DNA from: Dolomedes plantarius
Lineage: Eukaryota > Arthropoda > Arachnida > Araneae > Dolomedidae
DNA: 64,000 bases
Assembly: GCA_907164885.2 (NCBI GenBank)
Contig: OU015497.1
Location: 70,199,429 to 70,263,428 of the forward strand
Direction of reading: 5' to 3'
The position numbers and the translations under genes were made by a program. This document shows, piece by piece, positions 1-11,674 of the stretch (position 1 is the stretch's first letter; every line of letters begins with the position of its first letter). Below the pieces are notes generated by a model, which was given only the letters and a program-made list of their open reading frames with translations, was not told where the DNA came from and ran no database searches.

Positions 1-972
1 AAAAGACATCGAGTCTGATCCGACCCAACCGTATCATCTATTTCATCTCAAACCCCTGTACAGCTAGAGTGTTAATTGTTGGGTAATATTTAAGTCATGT
101 CTGTTAGTCTTATATTCCGTAGAACTAAACTTAAAGAAGCCATATTACTTCTTTAAAAGTATAAAATACAAATGAATGAACAGACAATATTCTGTATTCA
201 GGATGTGCATTAAGTACTGAAAAAATAGTTTTTCTTTGTTTTTAAAGTATATTATAAAAATAAAGAGTACACAAACTTTTCCCTAAGGGCACCAGTTGAA
301 AAAATTTTTCCTGGAAACGTTTTAAATTCCATTTTTGTGTCACTGAAATATAGTCTGAAATTTTCCTTAATTTTCCATTCGCGTTTCAAATTTAATTTTC
401 TTTTTTTTTATTTTATGCTGCTCTCTCTTTCACTAGATTTGACCTGTCTTTATTTCTTCTAAAGCAACAGCCGAGTTATAAGAAAATCAAAAGTGAAAGA
501 AATAACGCTTACTCTTTCAAAAAGTAATTGGGTGGATTTATGCTACATTTTTCAGCGAAAAACAGTGCAATATTTCTGCGGATCTGAAAAAGAGCTCTAA
601 GAAAATTCAGCAGTATCATAATAATTTCTTTGGATAAGCTTACTATGCAGTAAATATTTCTTTTTATCGTAAAATATCAAGATATGCTTTTTAATACCCT
701 TTGGGAATAAAAATTTATATTTTTTTTGCAAAATTAAACGATGTATATTTTGACGTATTTTCTGTAAAAATCTCAGCCTTCTTTTGTTTCTGCAGTGCAA
801 TGCAAAATCAATATTTATTGAATTTTTATGGTGTTTTCGTGATATATTCAGCTAGATTCACATAACCTATTTATAATTATGAGTATAATAGCTGTGTCTG
901 AACGTGATATCCAATTCTATATGACTGTAATTTTGAATAATTGAACTTTCAAATCTTCACTTTTATTTTATA
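1..972. other. AT-rich sequence, no gene seen
   Basis: Low-complexity AT-rich DNA with T and A runs. The only open frame (597-800, minus) is short, lysine-rich and looks like nothing I recognise. I see no RNA gene or repeat boundary before the Helitron end at 973. Confidence 0.6.
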
Positions 973-1043
973 CTAGCGGCTCGTCCCGACTTTGTCAGGG
1001 TTGAACAATTATCTATCTTAAGTAGATATTAGGTAGGTATAAT

Positions 1044-1255
1044 TTATTTTAAAACTTCATGGTATACCACATTTTTTGTTTCGTTTTTCTGAGGTTTTAA
1101 AATAAATTGATTCTCAGCATTTCTTGACCTAGAGAGACCAACATATGAGTAAAGCAAGTAAGTCAAGTTCAATATATTTGTATGTTTGACCTTGGGATTT
1201 GTTGATGGTGATGGCAAAAGAAATTTTTATTGGAAACTGTAACGCCAGGCTTTGA
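1044..1255 (-). pseudogene. Helitron Rep/helicase, C-terminal remnant
   Basis: The minus strand encodes FPIKISFAITINKSQGQT, which matches the conserved C-terminal motif of Pif1-like Helitron helicases (FP, then A.TINKSQGQT). After a one-base frameshift it continues with YVGLSRSRNAENQF and reaches a stop at 1044-1046. The intact helicase domain unwinds DNA for rolling-circle transposition; here only about 70 codons of the C-terminal end survive. No HUH Rep nuclease or Walker A segment is present. The sequence just upstream, including the GC-rich part at 1260-1340, does not fit the family, so an internal deletion or rearrangement is likely. It cannot encode a working enzyme. Confidence 0.75.
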
Positions 1256-1811
1256 ATCGTGTCCGGGGCCACCCGCGTGCCGATTTTGGTACGATTCGGC
1301 CCCATAGTCTTTCTGTAAGTGAGGACAGCCCCGGAAGCTGTCGAAATGAGCAACTTTTAGGGGCAAAATCAATATAACATTAATTTTAAAAAATTCCGAG
1401 GGCCGATTTTCAAAAATTAATATGCCTATGTTTTAATCTGAACTATCAACAAAATTTCAGCTCAATTGAAGCAATATTTTTTCACTTCTAAAGGAACAAG
1501 CATAGGCCTATTTGAAATAATCAATATATTTTACAGTTTCAATAAAACACACTGATTTTTGAATAAAGTTCAATAATGCAAGTTTGATTTACGCAAATTG
1601 TGCATAAAATTGTACATAAATTCAAAAACATAAAGTTTATAATAAATTTCCAGTTGATAGCCAATAAATTGTAAATATTTTTTTTACCTTAAATCTCCAA
1701 TGAAAAGCGTAGTTCCAAATGTAATTTTCTTCAGTAAACCCTTAAACGTTGCCAATTTCAAAAATCCTTTTTGTATTTATTAATACCTCCTCAACTTGAG
1801 TCTTTAAAATA

Positions 1812-1985
1812 TTAAATGTTTTATTGATGATAAATGAAAATGAAGTGTTATGTGTTGCTATGGTTACTTGACTATGGTCGACAAATAAAATTCAAATGTT
1901 AAATGTTTTACTGATAATAAATGAAAATATCCTTTGATGTGTTGCTATGGTTACTTGACTATGGTTGACAAAGGAAAAGTTGCAA
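1812..1985. repeat. 87-bp tandem duplication inside the Helitron
   Basis: A unit starting TTAAATGTTTTA(T/C)TGAT at 1812 recurs at 1899. Both copies contain GTGTTGCTATGGTTACTTGA. There are two copies, with small indels between them. Confidence 0.75.
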
Positions 1986-2179
1986 AGGTGAAGCATCAGG
2001 TCAACATTTAGGCCCCTAACTTTATTTCTACTGATCAGATATACATAATATATAGCCTATGTCCATCTTGAATAATGTACCTTTCAAACAGCGAAAAAAA
2101 AATTCAAATAGGTGCAGTGGTTCCGGAGATTACCATCCACATACAAAATCCACTCTCTCTCTTTATATATTATTAGTAT

Positions 2180-3136
2180 ATATTACAGGTATCTCACACG
2201 TGAACTTTTCCGTTGTAAGATCATTCAGGACTTTCTGAGAGAGGAAAAATAACTATGTAAAGTAACAAAGCAAGATGCTTTAGTTTGTACCATGCGCCAA
2301 ACTATGAATTTAAATAAAGTTACGTCGAATCAAGGGAGTAAGAGGAATTAAAATAAGAATTCAAAAGTTTAAAAATTATAACTATAATCTGTATTGGATG
2401 ATTAAATATTCACCCTTACATCTTATAAATAAAAAAGAAAACTTGTTAATGGAAACTATGGAAGTTACCTATAAAAATCAAGTTTCAGATCAAATCTTTT
2501 GTAAATTCTTCAATTAGCGAGCAGAAAACAGCTTACTTTTCGATTAAGAAAAAGCTTAAAACCAGGACAAACATTTGATCAATTCCCCAAAGCCATTTGC
2601 GATGGCGAAATTGATAAAATAAAAGAACAATCCAAAACGAATCCAAAAAGGATATAACGACAGCCGTAACAAAATAAGCACAAAACCGGGAAAACTCCTT
2701 TCCAAGCAAAATAGTCCTAGGCGTTACAAAATCTAGATTACTTCGAACTGTATTACTGCACCTTTAAGCATATACCGCATATGTATATGGAAACTAACAC
2801 TTCTTTCCGCTTGACTCTCTTAAAGGGGTAAGGACCTTTCGAAACTAAAAATCATGCATTTTGACATGCTTTTTTCGATTCATCATAAACAGAAAACTTT
2901 TTCTTATTTTGAAATGAAATTTTGATAACTTGTGCAATACAATGCTAGGTTTAAAAATTTAAACCTGATTTTGCAAGTATATATTGATAAGTATATATTT
3001 TTAAATAACATAAAATATATACACATAAATAGAAAAAAAATGACTTACCTCTTATTTCCCGCAAGATAACTTTTTAAAAATGTACAGTAGAACCTATATT
3101 TTATATCAAATTAAAGCCAAATGTTGTCTTTATCCT
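2180..3136. other. Unassigned AT-rich sequence
   Basis: No reading frame or repeat I can name. A slightly GC-richer stretch near 2620-2860 may be an old transposon piece, but nothing in it is diagnostic. Confidence 0.4.
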
Positions 3137-3990
3137 TGTTATGAGGGGTACCAGAGATACCCCTTTGCGTTGTGTAAATTTAGGGAGGTGAACTCCAAAG
3201 GTAACTATGCGTTTATAAATAAAAATAACAACATTTATTATACAATATTTTACAAGAAAAGGTCGGGTTTACATATTATATTTAAGATCTTGGCTATACA
3301 TATTTTTAACCGAATTAGGGCATACTTCATCCGCTTCCTGCGGCATAACCATTACGGGTCGAGTGAAATAAAAGTCTCGTAATCTCTCAGAAGGCATGAG
3401 CACTATTTAGAGGGGGAATTTATGACCAACCTGGGGAGTTTGATGAAAACAGCAGAGCGTGGCATCGTTGAGTTCATTTCTACAGGAGGAGGCTTTAGGC
3501 ATCGGGTAGAAATTCATGTGGCTCTTCACTGGCGGATGCAACAGGATTCGGCGCTGGCGGTTGAAGACGGGTATCTCGCCATTTTACGGGGGCGTCTTTC
3601 CTTCCCAGGCTCTCTTGCAGCTCGCTACCTCCAATCGCTCCCTCGCTCTCTCTCTGAACGTCGTTTTCTCCCACACTCGGGTCTCCTACATTCTTCATTA
3701 TAACCCCTCCCCAGGTTAGTTATTCACGTAAATTTATTGCCTCTTCGAGTTTTTTATTCGAGGGCAGGATGCTCTGACATTCCCATGGTTGACCCACGTG
3801 GTACGCTTATTTCCAAGAAAATTGGAAGTCCGTTGAATTTCCTGGAATTTCTTTCCCGCGTCCTGAGGAATTCAGGAGGGGTGATGTTTCTTGGAAAATT
3901 GGTGCAGTTCCAATATGGCCGTTTTATGCCCCGTAATCGTGTTGGAAGAACAAAATGGCTATAACGTTGGAAGGAGTTCAAAATGTCCAA
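3137..3990 (-). repeat. GC-rich island, possibly a solo LTR (minus strand)
   Basis: This stretch is clearly GC-richer than its flanks. Read on the minus strand it resembles an LTR: a GAGAGAGCGAGG-type purine-rich region near 3640, an AATAAA signal followed by TGTTGTTATT near 3225, and a terminal segment ending ACCCCTCATAACA at 3137. A small hairpin (AGGGGTA, TACCCCT) sits near 3145-3165. I could not find matching flanking duplications, and the upper boundary is a guess. The open frames here (3422-3703 plus, 3495-3698 minus, 3754-3990 minus) resemble no protein family I know and are probably by-products of composition. Confidence 0.3.
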
Positions 3991-5400
3991 ATTGTGGATC
4001 CTTCACAACAATCCTGTTTAAAATTAAAGTTTTAAAATTAAATAATATTTCATTATTTTATAAAATTAAAAGTAATAAATTTTTCTTGACTCCTGTTAGA
4101 AAAAATAAATAAGCTTTCTTAATTGACTTTCTTAATTTTATTAAATATTTTGAATTAAATGGAAATTTGAAGGCCAGAAAAGTTTTTTTTACATTATAAA
4201 CACTTCGTAAATTTACCAATATTTCAGGATTGTGACCATTGCAGGAAAAAAAGTTATTAATAGTTCTTCATGAGCATCTCGCTTTATGCAGCAGTTCGGT
4301 AAAACGGTATCATATCTTATCCTGTTCCACATTATAATTATAGCACAGAAAAGTAATATATTCAGATTAGAGGCAAGTTTAAGAATATACCGTCTTACAA
4401 GCTGCACCGATTTTCATTATTTTACTGTGTCGATGTCAAATCTCACACCTAATACATAGGAAAAGACTACCCATTTAATACTTGAGCTGTATTGTTGAAT
4501 GTAATATAAATCATGCAAAGACTGTTTTAAATATTTCCCAGCAAATCGTAATTCAGGACAAATTGTTAAAATAAATGAGTTTTGTCAGAAAAAACAATTA
4601 TATTCGTTTCATTATCTCCTAACATTTTAAATCAACGTATGCTTTGTAATTAGAAATACGTAATTTTCGTATTTGCGAAATATTCCGATAGGAGCGGATA
4701 AACGAGTAAATTATTATTTTACTACTTTTTGGCGAAAAGTCAGTGATGGACGGCTATTTAAGCGAAATTAGGTAATAATAGTAATAATTTATTAACTTAA
4801 TTGCTTGTGTAATACCAACCACGGGCTTTAACTGAGAGATCTCACTCTCGAAATTTGCTTATTACTTATAGCTAAACACTTAAGGAAGAGAATATGCAGA
4901 CCACTACAATGTTAGATTTTAACTAGAAATTTTGATAGTTACCTAACCAAGTAATTGGGATTTTTAAAAATTTTGATGTTTTTGAGAAATGCGAAATTTT
5001 TGAATGAATATATATATATATATATAATGCGAAATTTTATATATTGCATATTTTTTGCGAAATTTTGATATTTTTATACGAAATTTATGTACCCCTGATT
5101 ATAATGTATCGAGCTTAAGTCGATCATTAGGCATCCGATACCTCAAAAACTTACTGTGCATTGAATACACAAAGTTCTTTAATGGTAAAAACTTGTTTCC
5201 TACCCCTTTTTTTTCCCTAGAATTAATTCAAGTTATATAGCAATGACTTTAAAAGGTTTTCACTGCGTGTGCTATTAACTGGCATTTAATTCATCGCGTC
5301 TTCACTACTTAGCAGTCTAAACTCGATTAGGGCAATATGCAATACATGGCTACGTGGATTTTAAAATTTCTGACCCATTCTGCTTTCGGTTGCATTGGTT
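3991..5400. other. Unassigned AT-rich sequence
   Basis: AT-rich, with a short (AT)n run near 5010-5030 beside three copies of GCGAAATTTT (4990-5070). No supported gene. Confidence 0.5.
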
Positions 5401-5410
5401 TCTCAGATCA

Positions 5411-5474
<64 letters not shown>

Positions 5475-5501
5475 TTATTTATTTCTTTATTTATTTATTT
5501 A
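5411..5501. repeat. (AT)n then (TTTA)n microsatellite, tail of a SINE
   Basis: About 60 bp of TA dinucleotides pass into TTTA tetranucleotides. This lies exactly at the 3' end of the minus-strand SINE, so the microsatellite appears to have grown from the SINE tail. Confidence 0.9.
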
Positions 5502-5719
5502 ACCAATGCGGAGGCACTTGTCGTGAAGACCTTTGTCTATACTACATAGCAGTTTTGCTGGTCATTTTATGATTGGGGCACCATAAACGAAGACAAGCAT
5601 TACCCCCTATGAAGGGACGGCACAAACGGAGGCATTTTTAGTGACGTGACGCCGGGATTCGATCCGAGCTCCCTCAGTACCGAAAGCCAGCGCGCTATAC
5701 CCCAAGGCCACCACAGGCC
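5414..5719 (-). mobile_element. tRNA-derived SINE with 13-bp target duplication
   Basis: On the minus strand the head has an A-box-like GGCCTTGGGGTATAGCGCGC and a B-box GGATCGAATCC about 35 bases later, the internal RNA polymerase III promoter of a tRNA-type SINE. The body runs to ACGACAAGTGCCTCCGCATT and ends in a (TAAA)n(TA)n tail. The 13-base direct repeat TCTCAGATCAATA flanks it at 5401-5413 and 5720-5732, marking a LINE-mobilised insertion. The copy at 49951-50160 shares the 3' segment ACGACAAGTGCCTCCGCATT. The open frames seen across it are incidental. Confidence 0.85.
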
Positions 5720-5732
5720 TCTCAGATCAATA

Positions 5733-6195
5733 ATTAAATTTGTCAAAAGGGAATTATTTTAATTTTTTTTGTTGGAAACACTTTGCAGCTTGGCATTTTA
5801 AAAATATATATTTGGCAAAACGCAGATGAGATTATCTTATGTTTATTTGTGAAAACACCAAACTGTTTATATACTATTTTTAAAGTCTGTAGCATGTTTA
5901 CCTGACTAAAATAAGCCCCTAGATTGTTGTTCGAATGCAAAAAATTCCACTCTATTGCTTATTTCCCATTTAATTTTTTTTTTAAATCTAAACTTTTTAT
6001 ACATTTTTCAACAAATATTTACCCTCAAATACTAAATACCAAGTTTTAAGAGGTTATTTGATATTTCGCCTGCTTTGCTAAAATGACATGTTATGGAATA
6101 TAATATATAAATTCTGTTATTTCACAAAAGTAAAATTCAAAATGTTTTCGTACGAATTTAGCAAATAAAATTCCTTATTTTCAAATTCGCACAAA
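5733..6195. other. Unassigned AT-rich sequence
   Basis: No gene or repeat structure seen between the SINE and the BEL/Pao insertion. Confidence 0.6.
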
Positions 6196-6200
6196 CATAT

Positions 6201-6406
6201 TGTTGCGTCATCCTACCTCCTCACTAGACGGCGCTTCTAACGCGCGCCGGAAGCATATAATGTAACTGTAACTTTTAGTTAGTTAGTTAGCTCTTCAGAA
6301 TGTCAGTTGCTGTGTGGTGTTGTGTGCGTTCGTCCATTAAAGTGTTTTAAAGGAAATCAAGTCGTTTTTACTCGTTGCTCTAAAGAAATATTTCCGACAT
6401 ATAACA
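6201..6406 (+). repeat. 5' LTR of the BEL/Pao element
   Basis: Starts TGTTGCGTCATCC and ends CATATAACA, the usual TG...CA form. It contains a (GTTA)n run at 6279-6291. It matches the split 3' LTR over its full 206 bp by eye. Confidence 0.95.
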
Positions 6407-6408
6407 TC

Positions 6409-6421
6409 TGGCGCCCAACGT
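6409..6421 (+). promoter_or_regulatory. Primer-binding site, tRNA-Lys type
   Basis: TGGCGCCCAACGT begins two bases after the 5' LTR. TGGCGCC... is the complement of a lysine tRNA 3' end and is a standard site for priming minus-strand cDNA. The tRNA assignment is from general knowledge, not a comparison with this genome's tRNAs. Confidence 0.8.
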
Positions 6422-6441
6422 AAAATTCAACCCAATTTGAA

Positions 6442-7923
6442 ATGGCGAACATTTTAATTCTAGAAAGAAAAGTTCTTCGGTCTACTGTCACGAAGACAAT
6501 TACCGAATTAGATGCGTGCATAACTGCACAGAATGTTGCTTCTGCTACTCAGGCATTTGCTAAGCTTGAGGAGAAAATGCTACGGTTGCTATCCAAGGAT
6601 GAGGAGATTGTCCAGTCCCATTTTTCGCAAAGCGAAAGTACTATGGAGGAGGGTGAGGTGGCAAAGCTCGATTCAGTTTTAGAACAGGAATTCGAGAGAG
6701 CAGAAACGTATCGAGACAATTTTACGTGTGCCAAAGCACGGTATTTAGATTTTTTAAAGCCTTCCGATAACACCGTGCCACTGATGAACGTTGCTTCCAG
6801 GTCGTCTGAATTTTTAAATTTGAATTTACCAAAGTTGATGCTCACAGAATTTGATGGTAGTCCTAAAAATTGGTTTTCGTTTTGGTCAATGTTCCAGAAA
6901 ATTGATGGAGATCCGAAAATCGTGAAACTCGCTTATTTAATGCAAACTACCACAGGTAAGGCTTTTGATTTTGTTCAAACCTATCAAGTGTCTAAAAGTG
7001 ATTACAAAACTGTCATCACAAATTTAAAAGCGCGTTTCGCAGATGACAGAGTTCTTATTGAACTATATGTTCGTGAACTCTTAAATTTAGTTTTAAATCC
7101 TACACATAATTTGTCTTTTACTGATTTAGTTGATCAATTAGATGCGCGATTACGTTGCTTAGAAAATTTAGGTGTAACTAAAGAAAAATACGCATGCATG
7201 CTTTACCCACTTGTTGAAGCTTCCATTCCTGAAAATATTTTAATTGCTTGGGAGAGAGAAGGAAATTCCATTTCTCGTTCCAGTGATTCAAAAACGAATG
7301 ACCTGGATCTTTTGATTCGGTTTTTGAAAACAGAGGTTTTAAGCGCTGAACGATTACGAGTTGCGAAAAATTTCTGCTCTGAAGGGGGTAAAAATAAGAA
7401 GACTGGAAATGGAAGAGTAGATAGTGATAAATTTTTACCTGTCGCGACAGCTGCAACTCTAGTAAGTCACCATAATAAAAATGAAAAATTCGCTTTTAGT
7501 GAGTTTTGTTTGTTTTGTTCTAAAAAGAATTCGCATAGAAGTAGCGATTGTTTTGTGGCTCAAAAAATGACTTATCAGGAAAGAAAGGATCAAGTGATAA
7601 AAATGAAAGGATGCTTCGCGTGTCTTAGAATTAATTGTCGAGCCGATAAATGTCATATGAGTGTGCGTTGTGTAATTTGCTCCAGGAGACATTTTCCGAT
7701 TTTATGTCCTAGTTTAAAACAAGATAATGAAAATGATTCTTCCCCGGCCGGCAAAACAGGAAGTGTTGCGAGCAATAGCTCGTCAGGTTCTACCGATGTT
7801 TTTTTACAAACACTTAAAATAAGGGTTTCTGGTCCTTCCAAAACAAGGGTCGTGCGGTGCTTATGCGATTCTGCGAGCCAACGCTCGTATGTTTCTCGAG
7901 ATCTCGCAGATATTATAATTTAA
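6442..7923 (+). CDS. gag: BEL/Pao Gag with the start of the protease domain (truncated by frameshift)
   Basis: A 493-residue frame begins 36 bases after the LTR. The N-terminal ~120 residues are polar and probably helical. Residues about 125-215 match the DUF1759 Gag domain of BEL/Pao (LPKLMLTEFDGSPKNWFSFW), which forms the capsid-like particle. A cysteine/histidine-rich region at about 350-430 (CLFCSKKNSHRSSDC, CFACLRINC, CVICSRRHFPILC) is the nucleic-acid-binding zinc-knuckle part. From about residue 470 the DUF1758 protease begins, with the catalytic CDSAS (a DTG-like triad). The frame ends at 7923 by a one-base indel near 7905-7920. The downstream frame continues the protease, so the original product was probably one Gag-Pro-Pol polyprotein, as usual in this group. 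Confidence 0.85.
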   Translation: MANILILERKVLRSTVTKTITELDACITAQNVASATQAFAKLEEKMLRLLSKDEEIVQSHFSQSESTMEEGEVAKLDSVLEQEFERAETYRDNFTCAKARYLDFLKPSDNTVPLMNVASRSSEFLNLNLPKLMLTEFDGSPKNWFSFWSMFQKIDGDPKIVKLAYLMQTTTGKAFDFVQTYQVSKSDYKTVITNLKARFADDRVLIELYVRELLNLVLNPTHNLSFTDLVDQLDARLRCLENLGVTKEKYACMLYPLVEASIPENILIAWEREGNSISRSSDSKTNDLDLLIRFLKTEVLSAERLRVAKNFCSEGGKNKKTGNGRVDSDKFLPVATAATLVSHHNKNEKFAFSEFCLFCSKKNSHRSSDCFVAQKMTYQERKDQVIKMKGCFACLRINCRADKCHMSVRCVICSRRHFPILCPSLKQDNENDSSPAGKTGSVASNSSSGSTDVFLQTLKIRVSGPSKTRVVRCLCDSASQRSYVSRDLADIII

Positions 7924-10900
7924 AAACTGATCATTCTGAATTTCTAAAACATAGTTTATTTGGCGGCATTGAAACGGAAAGAGTCAAACATTCCGCTTTG
8001 AAATGTGAGTTGCAGGAAATACGAGGGAATTTTTCATGTGAGGTTTTATTGTTAGATAAAGACACCATTTGTGGCCAAATACCTAAAATTAGTAAAGCCG
8101 ATGCAGAGTACTTCAAGCAACATGGGATTTATTTGTCCGACAGTGAAAGCGATAATTTAGACATATCAGTTCTTTTGGGTGCTGACTACTTAGGGAAAAT
8201 GTTAACTGGTGCCATCAGCCAACAACCCAATGGCTTAACTGCTGTCCAAACTTACTTGGGGTGGGTTGTAATGGGTAAATCCTTATTCGACAAAACCAGT
8301 TCTAATCATGCCATGCCCATCATTTCGCTACACGGTTCTAGCCAGATTTGCGACCTTTGGTCACTCGATGTTCTCGGAATTCGAGACCCCGTAGAGAATA
8401 AAACCAAAACCGAAATCGACGCAGAAACTGTGTCTTTTTTTGCAAAAACTGTTAAATATCGCGGTGGTCGATACGAGGTCCATTTACCGTGGGTCGAAGG
8501 ACACCCGGAGTTGCTTGATTTACGTTTTCAATTAGAAAAACGTCTCCATACCATGACCTCTAAACTTGTTTTTTCAGGTAAGTTTGAATCTTATGACAAA
8601 ATTTTGAAGCAGTGGGAACAGTTGGGAATTATAGAAGAGGTCCCTGACAAAAATGACGGGAAAGATATTTCTGAGCTAAAATGCAGGTATTTACCTCATA
8701 GAGCCGTGTTTAAAGAATCTAGCCTAACAACTAAGATACGACCAGTATTTGATGCCTCTTCAAAAGATGAAAATTCAGTTTCCTTAAACCAATGTTTAAC
8801 TACAGGTCCAAATTATATTGAAATGATCCCTTCTGTTCTCAATAGATTCCGCAAAGGTCGATTTGGAGTAGTTTCTGATATAACAAAGGCTTTTCTTCAG
8901 ATAAGCGTGTCCCCTACTGATAGAGACTATCTTCGATTTCTGTGGTGGAGGGATTACGAAAAGCGCAAAATTAAAATATTGAGGCATTGCCGAGTTGTAT
9001 TCGGTTTGTCTTCGTCACCTTTTTTGCTTATGGCAACAATTTATCATCATCTTGAAAGAGAAAAGGAAGGTGAGAATGATGTCGTAGTGAAACTGCCAGA
9101 CTCGTTCTATGTCGACAATGTTGTGACAAGTGTCGAAAATGAGGCGGAATTACAACATTTCCAAACGACAGCTTGTCACATCATGTCAAAAGCAAGTTTT
9201 GAGCTCACGGGTTGGGTGAATTCTTCAGAACGACAAGACCTTGGTAAACCCAGTTGTTCTGTTCTTGGCCTTTTATGGAATCCAAATTCTGATGTAATCG
9301 CGTGCGATCTTGGAGGTGTTTCGACTGAAATTTGCGATACGTGTTCAAAACGACAACTTTTGTCGCTCGCACAAAAAATCTTTGACCCGATTGGTTTTAC
9401 CGCCCCCGTGACGCTCATTCCTAAACTATTGATGCAAAAGGCTTGGAAAAATGAAAAGTTATCTTGGGATCAGAGATTGCCCTCGGAAATTGTAGAGGGA
9501 TTCAAAAATTGGCTCGCAAGTTTGGAGTTTTTGAATTTAATTCAAATCCCGCGTTACTTTGGGGGGTTAATCGATGAAACAACCACCACTATTCATATGT
9601 TTAGCGATGCAAGTGGGAAAGCTTTTGCTGTGTGTGTGTTTTTGCGAATCGAATGCAAAAATAATAATGTTCAAATTAGGTTGGTTCAGGCAAAATCACG
9701 CGTCGCTCCTCTTAGGAAGGATCCCATCACCAAAGTCAAAACTGAAATGACCATTCCTAAATTGGAACTAATGGCTGCTGTAATCGGGACTCGTCTGGTC
9801 CTGAACGTAAAAACTTCATTGAACATTCCCAACGTGCAAACCTTTTACTGGACGGACTCAAAAGTCGTCCTTTGTTGGATCCAAAATAATGGACCTTGGA
9901 AAACTTTTATTCACAATTGCATAAAAGAAATTCGATCGAACTCTCCGAAAGAAAATTGGTTTTATGTTCCATCTCAGATGAACGCAGCGGACATCGCTTC
10001 ACGGGGGTGCAGCGCACAAACTCTCTTCAGTTTTCGCTGGTGGGAGGGCCCTTCGTGGTTGGAAAGCCGCGATTCCTGGCCGGACACCAAGAGATCGGAT
10101 TTCTCAGATGCTGTGGAGCTGGCTGACAAGGAGAGAAGGCCAACAGTTGTGACAGGTCTCTCGTTGGGTACTGCCGAGCCTGATTTCTTCGAGTGGACCA
10201 GGCGAGTGTCAAGGTTTTCTTCAATCGTTCGAATTTTAGCCCTTGTGAAACGTTTCATCTTCAATGCTAAATCATTAGCAAGTGAAAAAAAAGATGCACT
10301 ACTAAAAGGTAACCTAAGCGCAGAGGAGTTGAGAAAATCCGAGCTGGAAATTCTTCTTTACATCCAAAGAGACACATTTGGTAAGAACCGTCGCCTCATA
10401 CCTCCAAATTTTGTTGTGTACACCGATTCTGATGGCCTCCTACGTGTTGTGACAAAGCTGATCTCTTCCGATGATGACGACTTTTTCAGGCGACCAATCT
10501 TGCTGCCTGATAAGCATAACTTTTTTTTCGTCTCGTCGAGGAACGACATCGAATTCACAGCCATGCGGGTGTGCAAACGCTTGTGATGATCCTACGTTAA
10601 AAGTATTGGATTTTGCGGTCAAGGAAGACCGTGAGGTCTATTGTGTCCAAGTGTGTTGTTTGCCAAAAGTTCAAAACCAGGTCTTCTACGACAATGTGCG
10701 CTCCCCTACCCGAAGATCGCGTCCGAATGTCTGCGGTTTTCGAAACAACTGGTGTGGACCTAACCGGTCCACTAGTCCTTCGAGATCGTCGAAAGGTGTG
10801 GATCGCAATTTTCACTTGCACGGTTTACCGCGCAGTTCATTTCGAACTTGTTACGGATGTCTCAACGCAAAGTTTTCTGCTCGCTTTGAGGCGTTTTATC

Positions 10901-11674
10901 TCTCGTCGTGGCCGAGTGAAAACAATTTACTCGGATAATGGAACGAACTTCATCGGCTGAAACAACGAGCTCCGGAACGTCGATTGGAGCGCTATTGTTG
11001 CACATTCTGATTTAAAACGAATTACCTGGCACTTTAACCCACCCTCCGCCGCCTGGTGGGGTGGTTGGTGGGAAAGGGAACTCAGAATGCTCAAAGAATT
11101 GCTGAGACGCAATTTGGGAAAAGCATGCCTTAATTACGATGAACTTCACACCGTTGTGTGTGAATGTGAGGCTTTGCTGAACAGCAGACCACTTACTTAC
11201 CTCTCCGAGGAACCATCTGATCTAGTGCCTCTCGCACCATCATTATTTTTACAAGATCAGATTGAAGTGTGTGTCGAAGATTTAGATCAAAACGACCTAC
11301 AAAATCTTCGCAGGAGGGCGAAACACCTTCATGCAATAAAGCATAAGCTCAAAGCGCGGTTTTATAAGGAATATATCTCCGTTCTCAAACAGTCAGGCAA
11401 TCTTGTTCAAACTCCGCTTGTTGTTGGCAATATAGTTTTAATTGGTTCAGATAATAAAAAACGCGTTAATTGGCCTTTGGCTAAAATTGTTGAAATTTTC
11501 AAGGGACGTGATGGTGTTTCCCGTGTTGCGAGGGTCAAAACGCTAAGTGGTGAAATGATACGACCATTTCAACGGTTGTACCGATTAGAGACTTCCGGTA
11601 AAATTGCTGAAATTATGAAAAATGCTCCAATAACAACCAGAAGTGGAAGAGTTGTTGTGCAACCTAAAACTTAA
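7857..11674 (+). pseudogene. pol: BEL/Pao Pol: protease, reverse transcriptase, RNase H, integrase (broken)
   Basis: The frame 7857-10586 carries the rest of the protease (after 7920), the A17-type region (VLLGADYLGKMLTG), reverse transcriptase (IRPVFDASSKDENSVSLNQC, with the active site FYVDN near residue 418) and RNase H (MFSDASGKAFA near 584, then TIPKLELMAAVIGTRL, FYWTDSKVVLCWIQ, NAADIASRG). Integrase follows in a shifted frame: CVVCQKF zinc-binding, GVDLTGPLV with the first Asp, IYSDNGTNFIG with the second, WWERELRMLKE with the Glu, then a C-terminal tail to 11674. Lesions: a frameshift at the T8 run 10521-10528, TAA at 10598-10600 and TGA at 10958-10960. The second Asp of the usual YVDD is Asn here; I believe YVDN also occurs in other BEL/Pao copies, so this alone need not be a defect. 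Confidence 0.9.

Larger units (their letters stand above)
973..2179 (-). mobile_element. Helitron, internally deleted, minus strand
   Basis: The 3' end, read on the minus strand, is a short hairpin (CCTGAC, loop AAA, GTCGGG) followed by ACGAGCCG and the terminal CTAG at 973-976, with a T next to it. This is the classic Helitron terminus, inserted between A and T. The 5' end lies near 2179, where the minus strand reads TACTAATAATATATAAAG and then a GA-rich stretch, as in many insect and arachnid Helitrons. At about 1.2 kb it is far below autonomous size. It retains only the last part of the helicase (1044-1255). The 5' boundary is uncertain by roughly 10 bases because the flank is AT-rich. Confidence 0.75.

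Noticed and set aside
3422..3719. Small protein-coding gene in the GC-rich island
   Set aside because: Three overlapping frames on both strands with no motif; expected from the base composition.
6250..6420. Env-like or other accessory gene in the BEL/Pao element
   Set aside because: No frame of size is present between the end of pol (11674) and the 3' LTR or before gag.
10471..10938. 155-residue plus frame overlapping integrase
   Set aside because: It is the out-of-frame shadow of the integrase region at 10613-10960, which has all expected motifs.
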